Below are positions 46,039 to 55,457 of a stretch of 64,000 bases of DNA, one piece after another; position 1 is the first letter of the stretch; every line of letters starts with the position of its first letter. A program made the translations under genes and the position numbers. Source of the stretch: Halorhabdus sp. BNX81 (GTDB lineage: Archaea > Halobacteriota > Halobacteria > Halobacteriales > Haloarculaceae); contig NZ_CP107254.1 of assembly GCF_029229925.1 (NCBI RefSeq), forward strand, positions 496,001 through 560,000, given 5' to 3'. The notes below the pieces were generated by a model, which ran no database searches, was not told where the DNA came from, and was given only the letters and a program-made list of their open reading frames with translations.

Positions 46039-47084
46039 TTTTCGCCATTTTGGGATCGCCCGGCATAGACGGTTGTCGTGCGACCGGCGACCGATTCCCA
46101 GGAGAACTGCCGGGACGTCTGGGCGAATGCATCTATGACGCGCCTCTGGACCTCCCGCTCGGAGTCGAACTTTCGAATTCGATCGGCCACTGCGCTCCCA
46201 TCCCTCTCGGCTAGAAAGGCGTCTTCACACTCGATCATGTGCCGGAACGCGGGACAATCCGTCACGATCGCCGGGACGTGCCAGCTAAGCGTGTGGCTGA
46301 GTATTCCGGACATCGACGTATGGTGTTCGTAGGCGAGCACTACCACGTCCGCCTCCTGAAATGCTTCGAATAAGGTTTCCTCCGGGACGAACTCCGTAAC
46401 CCATTCGATCCGGTCGTTGACTCCAAGCTGGTCGGCTATGGACCGGATTTCGCGAAAATATTCCTCGTTCCCGATGCCCCCGACGATTCTCAGTTCGACG
46501 TTCTCGATGGACGGGAGTGCACTTATCACAACCTCGTGTCCCTTTATGGGGCGAATCCCGCCTGGCAAGAGGATCGTGTCGATCTCCCGTGGATGTCGAT
46601 CGACGTTGTCGCGTGCGACGACTCCGTGTTCGATAACGGTCACTTTCGGGTGGTGTCGCTTCCAGATCAGTTGCTTTCGACCGTCCGTATGTACGATGAC
46701 TGTATCGACAAAGCAGTACAGCAGTTGATGATACAGGAACAGCAGCGTTGGGGCAGGGAGGTTGTCGAAGCGTTCGTGTTGTGTCATTACGACCCGGGTC
46801 CGCAACAGGATGCAGATACCCAACAGCAGCGGGAACGAGAGCAGATATCGACCGAAGGCGTACTGCACGTGGACGACATCGCGCCTGAACAGATTGCTGA
46901 GCAGCGTTCGATTCAACAGCGCGATCCCGCTTCCTCGGAGATGAATCGGCTCGTTGTCCCACGGGACGACTGCAACGTCGCATGAGTTGCGGAGCTTTGG
47001 AACGAGAGCCCGGCTGTAGGTTGCCAACCCGCCATTCCGATTCCAGGGGGAGATAAACGTAACTGTCGGTGGCTCGCCAGTCAT
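46020..47084 (-). CDS. GT4-type glycosyltransferase
   Basis: 354 residues, GT-B fold. VTFISPWNRNGGLATYSRAL is the N-lobe start, VHVQYAFGRY and VVMTQHERFD follow, and the C-lobe has ILLPGGIRPIKGHEVVISAL, RIVGGIGNEEYFREI and ADVVVLAYEHHTSMSGILS. The last is in the Glu-x7-Glu place but has Ser and Gly variations, which is common in this subfamily. It starts at the stop of the sulfatase gene (one base shared), so the two form one operon. Confidence 0.85.
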   Translation of the reverse strand: MTGEPPTVTFISPWNRNGGLATYSRALVPKLRNSCDVAVVPWDNEPIHLRGSGIALLNRTLLSNLFRRDVVHVQYAFGRYLLSFPLLLGICILLRTRVVMTQHERFDNLPAPTLLFLYHQLLYCFVDTVIVHTDGRKQLIWKRHHPKVTVIEHGVVARDNVDRHPREIDTILLPGGIRPIKGHEVVISALPSIENVELRIVGGIGNEEYFREIRSIADQLGVNDRIEWVTEFVPEETLFEAFQEADVVVLAYEHHTSMSGILSHTLSWHVPAIVTDCPAFRHMIECEDAFLAERDGSAVADRIRKFDSEREVQRRVIDAFAQTSRQFSWESVAGRTTTVYAGRSQNGENQITSS

Positions 47085-48346
47085 TATTTATACCCGAGCG
47101 CTTCGAGTCGTCGCTCGATGTTTCCATCAACGTTTTCAGACGGACGCTTCCCATCGCCAGTCTCCCGTCGGATCCGCTCTTGGACGTGCGTTTCAAGTTC
47201 GGAACGCAATCCCTGATCGGCACAGTCCGCGTACTCGACGGCATTGGACCCACAGTCACGCTCGCACCTGCAGGTTTCCTGGTGTGTCCGTACCGCATAT
47301 CGCTTGAGATGGCTGTGATTGTCTTCCCCCTGAACCTGAAGAAAGACGGGCCGATCCCCGTCTCGGTCCGCAAGCGCTGATTCTCCCGGGAGATCGGCGT
47401 CCCTTCCAATCATATCCAGTATCGTGGCTGCGATATCAAGTGTACTCGTCGGCGCTTCGAGCACGCTGGCTTTGTTCCCGGGCGGTTGCACGATCATCGG
47501 CACGTGTGTGAGTTCGTCATGCAAATACCGGGGATGCCCATAGCACCCATGTTCCCCGAAGGCCTCCCCGTGATCGGCTGTGATGAGGACGATCGCATCC
47601 TCCAGTAGCTCACGCTCCCGAAGCGACGCTAAAAACCGTCCGATATATTCGTCGTTGTATTTTATCTCCCCATCATATAGGTCAATCAAAAGGCGTTGCT
47701 CATCGTCAGTGATCGATTCCGGGTCGTTGATAGCTCGCTTGTAGAGACGTTGTGCTTCCCGTCCGGAGATCTCACGGTCGGCGTACAGCGTTGCGTATTC
47801 CGCTGGTGGATTATACGGTCCGTGTGTGTCCAGGTAGTGGTTCCAGAGGAAAAACGGCTCCCCGGTATCGATGGAGTCGAGCCACGCAAGCGCCCGTCGA
47901 TTGATTTCTTCCGCTCGCGCGTAATGCCGGTTCCGGAGCTTATCAAGTGCCCGCTGAGCGAGCGCAATGATTTTGTGTTGTCCCAGGTAAAGGTCGTCGT
48001 CAAACGTGTCGAATCCCCGGTCGAAGTTGTAGGACCGAGACAGGTATGGATTCGAGTGAAAGCCGGCGGTTGCATACCCGTGTTCCGAGAGCCTCGATGC
48101 GATCGTATTCGACACGAGGTGGTATTTCGAATCGATCGCGACATCCGGGTACTGGCCGGTCATCAACGCGGGGACTGCTTCTCGGGTGTGGGAACTCACG
48201 CTATACGCGTTCCTGAACCGCACCGATCCCTGTGCAAACTCGTCGAGTTCCGGCGTGGTGTTTCGTCTGTACCCATAGCAGCCGAGGTGATCTGCTCTGA
48301 GAGCGTCACATGATATGAGTATCACGTTGTTCGAGGACCCGGTCAT
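47084..48346 (-). CDS. Sulfatase-family protein (Ser-type)
   Basis: 420 residues. Metal-site start LISCDALRADHLGCYGY, nucleophile region VSSHTREAVPALMTGQYP (Ser where classic sulfatases have Cys or Ser in C/S-x-P-x-R; here Ser-His-Thr-Arg), then FFLWNHYLDTHGPYNPP and VLITADHGEAFGEHGCYGHP with the later metal ligands. No signal peptide. It ends IERRLEALGYK, like the proteins at 42172 and 49725. A TATA-like taaataaat about 28 bases upstream suits ATG 48346. Presumed to act on sulfated or phosphorylated glycan intermediates. Confidence 0.85.
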   Translation of the reverse strand: MTGSSNNVILISCDALRADHLGCYGYRRNTTPELDEFAQGSVRFRNAYSVSSHTREAVPALMTGQYPDVAIDSKYHLVSNTIASRLSEHGYATAGFHSNPYLSRSYNFDRGFDTFDDDLYLGQHKIIALAQRALDKLRNRHYARAEEINRRALAWLDSIDTGEPFFLWNHYLDTHGPYNPPAEYATLYADREISGREAQRLYKRAINDPESITDDEQRLLIDLYDGEIKYNDEYIGRFLASLRERELLEDAIVLITADHGEAFGEHGCYGHPRYLHDELTHVPMIVQPPGNKASVLEAPTSTLDIAATILDMIGRDADLPGESALADRDGDRPVFLQVQGEDNHSHLKRYAVRTHQETCRCERDCGSNAVEYADCADQGLRSELETHVQERIRRETGDGKRPSENVDGNIERRLEALGYK

Positions 48347-48532
48347 TTGAACTATCCTATTGTTGGTTGTGTGATTTATTTGTTCTTTTTGATTTAGGAG
48401 AATTCAGTATGGCTCTTTTATCTGGCCCCACTATCCCGGCTGCAACGCAGAGGAGGCATCGCCCCGATCTTGACAAGTTACTGTACTTTCATAGGGTATA
48501 TCAAACAGTGCTGAAATACTGTACGTACTCAG

Positions 48533-49669
48533 ATGCGCATCCTGATGATCAACAAGCGCCCGCCCTATCGGAACACGGGCGCCGAGAAGGTATTATGGGG
48601 GATCGCCCGGAAACTGGTTGAGGCGGGCCATTCCGTGACGATTTTTTGTCCGACCCCTGCAGACCGGGAGAGCGAAACACATCCCGAAATCGACTTCCGA
48701 TATGTGTCTACAGGCGGTGGCCCGGACAGAAGCATGATCGAATTCTTCCTGAAAGGCCCCCGGACGTATCCATCGGTATACCGCGACGTTTCTCCGGATC
48801 TCGTCTACGACAATCCATCGCCGTTTCCGTTCCACCTTGCCCACCTCTATGGGGACGCCCAGCGAATTACAAAGCTGCATGGGATCTATCGACGTCTCGC
48901 GTTCTCCTGTAAGGATCATCCGCTGGTGAAGGTCGGCACAGCTGTCGGTGATGAACTGTATCGGCTCTTTCGCGGTGAAGTTATCACGACAAACTCACTC
49001 TCGACAGCCCACCGAGCCAGACAGGTCTTTACTACTGACTCGAATCGTATCATCGCGAATCCGATCGGTATCGACGCTGCTGAATATACGTTCTCGATCC
49101 GATCCGATGAGAAACACGTGCTGAGTCTCTCGGAATTGCGCACCAGAAAACAGATCAACGTGCTCCTCAGGGCGTGGAAATACGTTGAGTCGGCCCACCC
49201 GGACGCCAGATTGACCGTCGCCGGTGACGGCCAGCAGCGGGACTCCCTCGAACGATTGGCAACCGACCTTGATTTGGAAACCGTCACTTTCGAGGGATGG
49301 GTCACGGAGGAACGAAAGCACGAACTGTTGGCGTCCGCAGCGATTTATGCGCTTCCGACGCTCTACGAGGGGTTCGGGTTGGCTAATCTCGAAGCGATGG
49401 CGTCCGGTTGTGCTGTCGTGAGCACTGATACATGGGGGGTCCGGGATTATCTTCGGGATGGGGAAAACGGGCGGCTCGTCCCGACAAAAGACCCGCCAGC
49501 GCTCGCGACGGTCATTGATTCATTACTGAGTGAGCCTGCACAGATCGAACGACTCGCAACCGCCGGCCGCGAGACTGCGGCCGAATATTCGATGGCGGAG
49601 AGCATTACTCGGGAAGTCCGACTCCTCGAACAGATTCACGAAGACGGAGATATGTTCGCCGAAGCGTGA
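48533..49669 (+). CDS. GT4-type glycosyltransferase
   Basis: 378 residues, full GT-B fold. RILMINKRPPYRNTGAEKVL opens the N-lobe; RITKLHGIYRRLAF and IIANPIGIDA lead to the C-lobe: VLSLSELRTRKQINVLLRAW, LTVAGDGQQRDSLE, and ALPTLYEGFGLANLEAMASG with both Glu of the GT4 motif (EGFGLANLE). Cytoplasmic retaining glycosyltransferase; donor unknown. It is 55 bases before the phosphodiesterase gene, which has its own promoter. Confidence 0.9.
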   Translation: MRILMINKRPPYRNTGAEKVLWGIARKLVEAGHSVTIFCPTPADRESETHPEIDFRYVSTGGGPDRSMIEFFLKGPRTYPSVYRDVSPDLVYDNPSPFPFHLAHLYGDAQRITKLHGIYRRLAFSCKDHPLVKVGTAVGDELYRLFRGEVITTNSLSTAHRARQVFTTDSNRIIANPIGIDAAEYTFSIRSDEKHVLSLSELRTRKQINVLLRAWKYVESAHPDARLTVAGDGQQRDSLERLATDLDLETVTFEGWVTEERKHELLASAAIYALPTLYEGFGLANLEAMASGCAVVSTDTWGVRDYLRDGENGRLVPTKDPPALATVIDSLLSEPAQIERLATAGRETAAEYSMAESITREVRLLEQIHEDGDMFAEA

Positions 49670-49694
49670 TCGCCTGGGTGATGAACCGGATGGG

Positions 49695-49705
49695 TTTTTA
49701 ATTTA
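49695..49705 (+). promoter_or_regulatory. TATA box of the phosphodiesterase-like gene
   Basis: The stretch tttttaattta is centred about 25 bases upstream of ATG 49725, in an otherwise GC-rich gap, and is the best-placed leaderless archaeal promoter in the window. Confidence 0.5.
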
Positions 49706-49724
49706 GGCCGATAATGGGTTCGTA

Positions 49725-51269
49725 ATGACACGTACAGTTGTCATCGGGCTGGATGGCTCCAACTGGCCGCTCGTCCAGCCCTGGATCGATGCGGGTCGAC
49801 TCCCGAACTTCGCCACCCTACAAAGCGAGGGGTGCCACGGCATTTCCCGCTCGCATCTCCCCCCGGTAACCTGCCCGAACTGGAAGTGCTACGCTTCGGG
49901 CAAGAACCCAGGTAGGCTCGGCGTTTACTGGTGGGAACGCATTGACACGGAGGATCAGGCGATGCAGCTTCCGGATGCAACGGACTTCATTGCTCCGGAG
50001 ATCTGGGACTACCTCAATGACGAAAACGAAACAGCCGGGGTCATCAACCTCCCGATGTCCTACCCACCGCGGGACATAGATGCATTCATGATCGCCGGCG
50101 GTCCCCGATCGAGGGAGCAACACTACACGATACCCGAGACCTTGGAGGCGGAGATCGAAGAGCGGTTCGACTATCGCGTCCATCCCGAGAACGTACTGAC
50201 GACGAACGAAAACGCGGACGCGGAAGTCGAGATGGTCTATGACTTACTGCGGACGCGGCTCCGTACGGCACGGACACTCCTCGAAGAACGCGACCTCGAG
50301 TTTCTTCACGTCACACTCTTTCATCTCAACGTTCTCCAGCATTACTTCTGGGACGCACAGGAGACCAGGCGGGCCTACGAGATCATCGACGAAGAACTGG
50401 AACCGTTTCTCGACGGTGAGTACAATCTCGTCCTGCTGTCGGACCACGGGTGTACCGATATCGATACCGTCTTTTACGTCAATACGTGGCTTGCGGAACA
50501 CGGGTATCTTTCGACAAAAACCAGCGTATCGTCCAGACTTCACGATGCGGGTCTCACACAGGAACGCATCGCGAACATTATCCGAACGGTAAACCTCGAA
50601 AAGTACATCCGGCCGCTCGTTCCACGGTCGATCATCGAGCGATTCCCGACCGACGACGGCGTCGTTCGTGAAGCGAAACTCAACATGGTGGACTGGGGGA
50701 ATACAACGGCGATCGGTAGCGGCCAGGGACTGATCTACGTGGTCGCGGACACCGACCGGGAACGGGAACGTATTCTCTCCGACCTGGAAGCGGAGCTATC
50801 GGCTGCCACGGCGTTGAACGGGGAAGCGATCACACGGGCGGTTCACCGCCGAGAGGATGTCTATGAAGGTCCGCACGTAGAGACGGCCCCGGACCTGATC
50901 TTCGATCAGCGCCCCGGCGTTCACACCAGTGAGGCGATGGGGCGGGACGAAGTCATGTCCGAGCCGACGAATTGGCGTGGCGAGAACGTCCCGGATGGCA
51001 TGGTTCTGTTCCACGGTGAGGATATTCAGGCGGGTGAACTCGATCCGGTCCGGATAACGGACATCGCGCCGACGATCCTTCACTGGATGGGGCACCCTGT
51101 GCCAACCGACATGGACGGTGGGGTCGTGGATGCCGTGTTTACACCCGACAGTGACCCTGGAACACGTGATGTCACGCACCGTCCGCCGTTGCGTACCCAG
51201 GACGGGGCAAGCGAAGCGCTCACCGACGACGTGGAGGACCGGCTAGCGCAGATCGGCTATCTGGAGTAG
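49725..51269 (+). CDS. Phosphodiesterase/nucleotide-pyrophosphatase-type protein
   Basis: 514 residues of the alkaline phosphatase superfamily, type I phosphodiesterase branch. VVIGLDGSNW gives the first metal Asp, PPVTCPNWKCYASGKNPGRLG holds the Thr nucleophile, FLHVTLFHLNVLQHYFWD and LVLLSDHGCTDID give the next metal ligands, and VLFHGEDI the last. These enzymes split nucleotide sugars or phosphodiesters; no signal peptide, so a cytoplasmic glycan intermediate is a likely substrate. It ends DRLAQIGYLE, similar to the two sulfatase-like proteins here. The 3' end overlaps the converging deacetylase by 13 bases. Confidence 0.85.
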   Translation: MTRTVVIGLDGSNWPLVQPWIDAGRLPNFATLQSEGCHGISRSHLPPVTCPNWKCYASGKNPGRLGVYWWERIDTEDQAMQLPDATDFIAPEIWDYLNDENETAGVINLPMSYPPRDIDAFMIAGGPRSREQHYTIPETLEAEIEERFDYRVHPENVLTTNENADAEVEMVYDLLRTRLRTARTLLEERDLEFLHVTLFHLNVLQHYFWDAQETRRAYEIIDEELEPFLDGEYNLVLLSDHGCTDIDTVFYVNTWLAEHGYLSTKTSVSSRLHDAGLTQERIANIIRTVNLEKYIRPLVPRSIIERFPTDDGVVREAKLNMVDWGNTTAIGSGQGLIYVVADTDRERERILSDLEAELSAATALNGEAITRAVHRREDVYEGPHVETAPDLIFDQRPGVHTSEAMGRDEVMSEPTNWRGENVPDGMVLFHGEDIQAGELDPVRITDIAPTILHWMGHPVPTDMDGGVVDAVFTPDSDPGTRDVTHRPPLRTQDGASEALTDDVEDRLAQIGYLE

Positions 51270-52105
51270 TCGGTCCCGTTCGGCTGTAAGCTATCCGCAA
51301 GTCCGTCGAGTGTTTCGAAGGCATACCCGGCCTGTCTACTGCGTCGGAGAAATCGATCCAGCAGCTCGAACCCATGGTCGTTCCGCGCATAGATCGTCTT
51401 GTACAGCGGTGACAGCTCGCTGTAGGAGGGGGGCGTCACCAGGTCGTGCATGTGAACGTTGAAGATCAGCGTCCGCGGTGGCCTGCGTTCGAGGAGTACG
51501 GCAAACGGTTTGCCGAGGACTCGGACGTACGAAAGGGCCGTCGGGATCCGAACGGAATCAGCGTATACCGTAAACGGGATCTCGACGAGTCCAACGTCGG
51601 GGAGTACATGCGGTCGGGTCGGGAGATCGGTGTTGTCGAAGTGATTCGGCCGCCACGACGGAAACACACTCGCATCGAACCGGTACCCGTGGTCGGCCAA
51701 CAGTTCATAATCGGCCGGTGTGATGTTCCCGTTCGGAAACCGATAGCCAGTCGGTTGCTCCCCGAAGAACTCCACGTAGCGCTCCGTACTTCGTGTGAGT
51801 TCCGTGCCGATCGATGTTTCCGACCGTGGTCTGTGCGTGTGGGAATGTGGGTGAAACGCCACCTCGGTTTGACTCGTCTGTAAGGTCTCAACCACGTCCG
51901 GCTTGACCTGGAGGAGTTCGGTCTGGACGAACGTTGTCAGCGGGACTCCGTGTGTTTCGAGCAAGTCAACGAGCCGATCAACGTGTTCGACGGCTCCATA
52001 CCGGTTCTCCGATAGCGCCGTGCCGAAATCGCACTCGAAATCGAGCGTCAGATAGACTGTCTGTTCGTGTGGCCAGTCGCGAAGGTCACGCTCAGTCTCA
52101 CTCAT
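51257..52105 (-). CDS. Polysaccharide deacetylase (NodB type), cytoplasmic
   Basis: 282 residues. Motif 1 is YLTLDFECDFG (acidic pair in place), motif 2 is FHPHSHTHRP with two His for the metal, motif 3 YRFPNGNIT, and TLIFNVHMHDLVTP gives the late His. No signal peptide, unlike the lipoproteins at 16-19 kb, so it should deacetylate a cytoplasmic glycan intermediate. It is 15 bases after the GT2 gene 52121-53464 and in the same operon; its 3' end overlaps the phosphodiesterase gene. Confidence 0.87.
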   Translation of the reverse strand: MSETERDLRDWPHEQTVYLTLDFECDFGTALSENRYGAVEHVDRLVDLLETHGVPLTTFVQTELLQVKPDVVETLQTSQTEVAFHPHSHTHRPRSETSIGTELTRSTERYVEFFGEQPTGYRFPNGNITPADYELLADHGYRFDASVFPSWRPNHFDNTDLPTRPHVLPDVGLVEIPFTVYADSVRIPTALSYVRVLGKPFAVLLERRPPRTLIFNVHMHDLVTPPSYSELSPLYKTIYARNDHGFELLDRFLRRSRQAGYAFETLDGLADSLQPNGTDYSR

Positions 52106-52120
52106 ATCGTCTCGGTGCGT

Positions 52121-53464
52121 TTAATCGAGGTGCTGGTTCAGCGAGTGTAAGATAATCGCCGTAAATGAAGCGAAGACGCCTGCCAATCCGAAGAACACGG
52201 ATGCGATTGCGATCCCCATCGGAAACGTTCCGGTGGCGATATAGTTCGAGAATGTCCAGTAGCCGAACCCGATGCCAAGCAGCGACAGACAGAATCCGGG
52301 GATCCCCAGAATCGTCACCGGCCGGTCCTGCTCGATGGTCCGTAGAATGTTCATCACGAGCGTGATCCCATGTGAAATCGGGTTGATGTTGCTCGCGTCT
52401 TCGACGTCGTAGTTCACCTCGGCCCCCGCTTCTTCGATATCGAAGTTATTGTGGTGGGCATGGTACAGGATGTCCGTACTTGCACTCATCGTGTCGCCGA
52501 TATCGTCAGCGTCCGCCAGGCTGTCGATCGCGACGCCTGAATACAGCCGGAACCCGCTCTGGGTATCCGTGATCCAGGACGCCGGTCGAACCACGCCCAG
52601 GCTCAGGTTTGTCAATATGTTTACGACGCCGAGTCCGAAGCGCCGGTATAGCGGCGCATCGGTCCAGCCTCCGTCGGAAAATCGACTGCCGATGACGATT
52701 TCCGCGTCGGTTGCCTGTTGTGTTTCGACCAGCGCCGGAATCTCCTCCGGGTCGTGCTGTCCGTCGGCATCGACGATCACGAGCGAGTCAGCGTTTACTC
52801 GCGACGCGTTCTCGAAAATCGTCTTCAGCGCGCCACCGTAACCCTGGTTGGTTTCGTGTTCGATAACTGTCGCCCCGGCGCTGTCCGCCCGTTCCACCGT
52901 TCGATCGTCGCTTCCATCGTCGACGACGAGTACGTCATCGGCGTTTGGTTGTGCATTCGCGACCACATCGGCGATCGCCTGTTGTTCATTGTAGGCCGGG
53001 ATTCCGACCAGAACGTGTGGCTCAGGGGGGAGCGGCGGTTCGTATGACGCTTCGATAACATAGTCTGCTCCGGTCTGCAGTCGTTGGGCACTTCTCTCGA
53101 AGTCAATCCTGTATTCGAGATCATCTTTGAGCAGGACTCCAGGATAGCCCGTCGTCCGTGCAAACAACGTAACGAGGTCGACAGGGTCCGCATCTGCTCG
53201 TTTCTCCGGTTGGATCACTGGCACCTCGAGTTGGGCAATGATGTCCTTGATCAGGTCAGGAATCGTTACCGAGGAGTAGATAATCACGTCGTGGTTTGCC
53301 TGCTGGGCCCGTAGAATTGAGCCGGCAAGCCGGTCCAGGTCGGTGGTCTTCCTGAATTGAATGCCAACAACGGGGCTGTCAGTCGTTGTCTGTTCCTGGG
53401 AGAAGGTATCGACGATCGAATCGGGGCTCCCCGCTTCGTGCTCGGATATATCCTGGAATTTCAT
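52121..53464 (-). CDS. GT2 glycosyltransferase, DPM1/polyprenyl-phosphate type, with two C-terminal helices
   Basis: 447 residues from ATG 53464 (MKFQDISEHE). About 160 N-terminal residues form a separate alpha/beta domain (VVGIQFRKTTDLDRLAGSIL, GVLLKDDLEYRIDF). Then comes the GT-A domain: VLVGIPAYNEQQAIADVV, DDVLVVDDGSDD, ADSLVIVDADGQHDPEEI with the DxD site, IVIGSRFSDGG and TDTQSGFRLYSG. Two membrane helices end the protein (FCLSLLGIGFGYWTF and MGIAIASVFFGLAGVFASF). DPM1-like enzymes load a sugar onto dolichyl phosphate, which the GT-C enzymes of this island could use outside. The N-terminal domain is unusual. Confidence 0.87.
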   Translation of the reverse strand: MKFQDISEHEAGSPDSIVDTFSQEQTTTDSPVVGIQFRKTTDLDRLAGSILRAQQANHDVIIYSSVTIPDLIKDIIAQLEVPVIQPEKRADADPVDLVTLFARTTGYPGVLLKDDLEYRIDFERSAQRLQTGADYVIEASYEPPLPPEPHVLVGIPAYNEQQAIADVVANAQPNADDVLVVDDGSDDRTVERADSAGATVIEHETNQGYGGALKTIFENASRVNADSLVIVDADGQHDPEEIPALVETQQATDAEIVIGSRFSDGGWTDAPLYRRFGLGVVNILTNLSLGVVRPASWITDTQSGFRLYSGVAIDSLADADDIGDTMSASTDILYHAHHNNFDIEEAGAEVNYDVEDASNINPISHGITLVMNILRTIEQDRPVTILGIPGFCLSLLGIGFGYWTFSNYIATGTFPMGIAIASVFFGLAGVFASFTAIILHSLNQHLD

Positions 53465-54194
53465 TGTTTCTCGTGTGCAGTCACTGGGGTCTCTGTTTTC
53501 GGACACCGCCTTTTGATAATATTGACAAATATACCGCTTTAGAAAGGCGACTGGTCGACCCAACTGCCCCGCGACGATCTACTGGCAACACGATGTCATT
53601 GATTCGGTCTTGCGTTGCTGGCTGTTGGTACTGTTTTCCGAGCAGCAGCCGGGTTTCACTTGGCTTGTGTTGCCCGATACTTCTCCCGTAAACAACCGAT
53701 AATGGCTCTCTCTGACCGACTCTCGGCGTCAGGGGTGCACGACATTGTGACCGACTGAACGTCGGATCTCGAGTTGAGCGGGGAGACCAACTCATTGACG
53801 ATATGTTAGTAATGAATGTATTTAGTACTTGTTCTATAGTGGGGTATTTGCCAGAATACACATACTCTAATTTCACGTGATAGGACTTGTATACGAAATA
53901 TGCCAATATCGGATTTAAATATCAATTCGTCTATTTGGGGGATGGGCGCAAACGATCGCTTGCATGTCAACCGAGGGACTACGTCGGCTTGATGGGCCGA
54001 TCACGTTTCGGCGTCCGGGGTCACTGATCGGCACGCTTCGTCCCGATTCCTGTCCGATCAACTGCATCTCGAACGCGATCAATCCGCTCTCATACGTTAC
54101 AGGATCTCACAATGTGGGCCGCTGGTCGGTTCGTTCAGTTCCGGGTAGCCGGACAACCGACCATCTTATTTACGTTCACCGAGTTCCTTCCGGT
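53465..54194. other. 730-base stretch without a gene
   Basis: The first part (to ~53950) is AT-rich in places and carries no frame with haloarchaeal protein composition; a minus-strand frame of 141 codons over it resembles nothing I know. The last part is GC-rich, and the frame in phase with the DUF1616 gene upstream of ATG 54195 is unlike a protein. A TATA-like tcttatttacg (54165-54175) lies about 25 bases before that ATG. No insertion-sequence ends or tRNA are seen. It may be decayed DNA at the island edge. Confidence 0.5.
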
Positions 54195-55277
54195 ATGGTA
54201 TCACGTTCGGACTGGCGGTTACTACTGCCCGAGCGAGTCCGACGCCTTCCGTTCGATCTGGCGTTCGTCTTTACGTCCGTCGTCGCGGTCAACGTGGTTG
54301 TCTTTCTCCCCTTTCTGCGGGAGACACCACTCGTTGTGTTCGGGGTTCCGTTTGTTCTGTTTGTTCCCGGGTACGCGTTCATCGCGGCACTGTTCCCGGA
54401 ACGTAGTCAGCGGCCTGCGGAGGGGAGGGCCGAGACGCCGGACGGATCTCGATCCACGACTGACCGGGGGATCGACGGAATCGAACGTGTCGTCCTCTCC
54501 GTTGGATTGAGTACCGCGGCCGTTCCGCTGCTCGCACTCGTGCTCAACGTTACGCCGTTCGGAATCCGTCCCGTTCCGATCATGGTGACAGTCAGCCTGT
54601 TCACTGTCGTGATGACAATCATCGCCGCGTACCGACGCCGGAAGCTTCCACAGGAGCAACGCCTTCGAGTCCCGTACCGCCAGTGGACCGAGCTGGCCAG
54701 AACGGAACTGTTCGCTCCCGACAGTCGGACTGACGCCGCGTTGAACGTCCTCCTTATCGTGAGCATTCTGCTCGCGACAGCCAGTGTCGCCTACGCCGTC
54801 GCCGTCCCCAAACAGGGCGACGGGTTCACTGCAACGTATTTGCTCACGGAATCCGACGACGGCGACCTCGTCGCCGACAATTACCCGACGAACTTCACGG
54901 TCGGCGAGCCACAGTCACTGATCGTCGGTGTCTCCAACCACGAACACGAACGGACCGACTATACGGTCGTGGTGGAACTCCAGAACGTGACGCTGCTCAC
55001 GAACGAGTCGGCCCAGGTCGATCGGATCCGACAGAATGCGACTCGATCGGGTGCCGTGTCGATCCACGTGGATCGGACCGTCGAACTCGACCGATTCACA
55101 GTCCCGCTCTCTCACAACGAGACCTGGCACCACGAGCACGCGGTCACGCCTCCGTTCGCCGGGGACGACCTTCGGCTGACCTATCTGGTGTATCGCGGCG
55201 ATCCACCGGCAGATCCATCGACGAAGTCGGCCTATCGGTGGCTCGCACTTCGGGTCGATGCCGCCCCTGACACGTAG
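54195..55277 (+). CDS. DUF1616 membrane protein
   Basis: 360 residues from ATG 54195. Four membrane helices: FVFTSVVAVNVVVFLPFL, VVFGVPFVLFVPGYAFIAAL with the DUF1616 signature RETPLVVFGVPFVLFVPGYA, VVLSVGLSTAAVPLLALVLN, and IMVTVSLFTVVMTIIAAY. A fifth helix (LNVLLIVSILLATASVAYAV) leads to an outside beta domain with EHERTDYTVVVELQNVTLL. DUF1616 proteins occur in archaeal surface-glycan loci; function unknown. The ATG is placed by the TATA-like box ~27 bases upstream. Confidence 0.85.
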   Translation: MVSRSDWRLLLPERVRRLPFDLAFVFTSVVAVNVVVFLPFLRETPLVVFGVPFVLFVPGYAFIAALFPERSQRPAEGRAETPDGSRSTTDRGIDGIERVVLSVGLSTAAVPLLALVLNVTPFGIRPVPIMVTVSLFTVVMTIIAAYRRRKLPQEQRLRVPYRQWTELARTELFAPDSRTDAALNVLLIVSILLATASVAYAVAVPKQGDGFTATYLLTESDDGDLVADNYPTNFTVGEPQSLIVGVSNHEHERTDYTVVVELQNVTLLTNESAQVDRIRQNATRSGAVSIHVDRTVELDRFTVPLSHNETWHHEHAVTPPFAGDDLRLTYLVYRGDPPADPSTKSAYRWLALRVDAAPDT

Positions 55278-55457
55278 CGAGCGCACGCCCACCCGAGGGG
55301 TGGAGACCGTCAAACCGCGTGTGCGGTTGCTCCCCGACGCTACACAGCTATCCGCTCCATACCCAACGTCTATGTAGACCGAAATCTTGTTAATTGATAA
55401 TGAGGATACTATGTCCGGATCAGTGACTGTCGGGTGTCCATCCACGGGGTATCGAAC

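Noticed and set aside
53481-53906. 141-codon minus-strand frame in the gene-free stretch
   Set aside because: No similarity to any family I know, high Ser/Arg/Gln and no promoter in place; it may be chance in a long gap.
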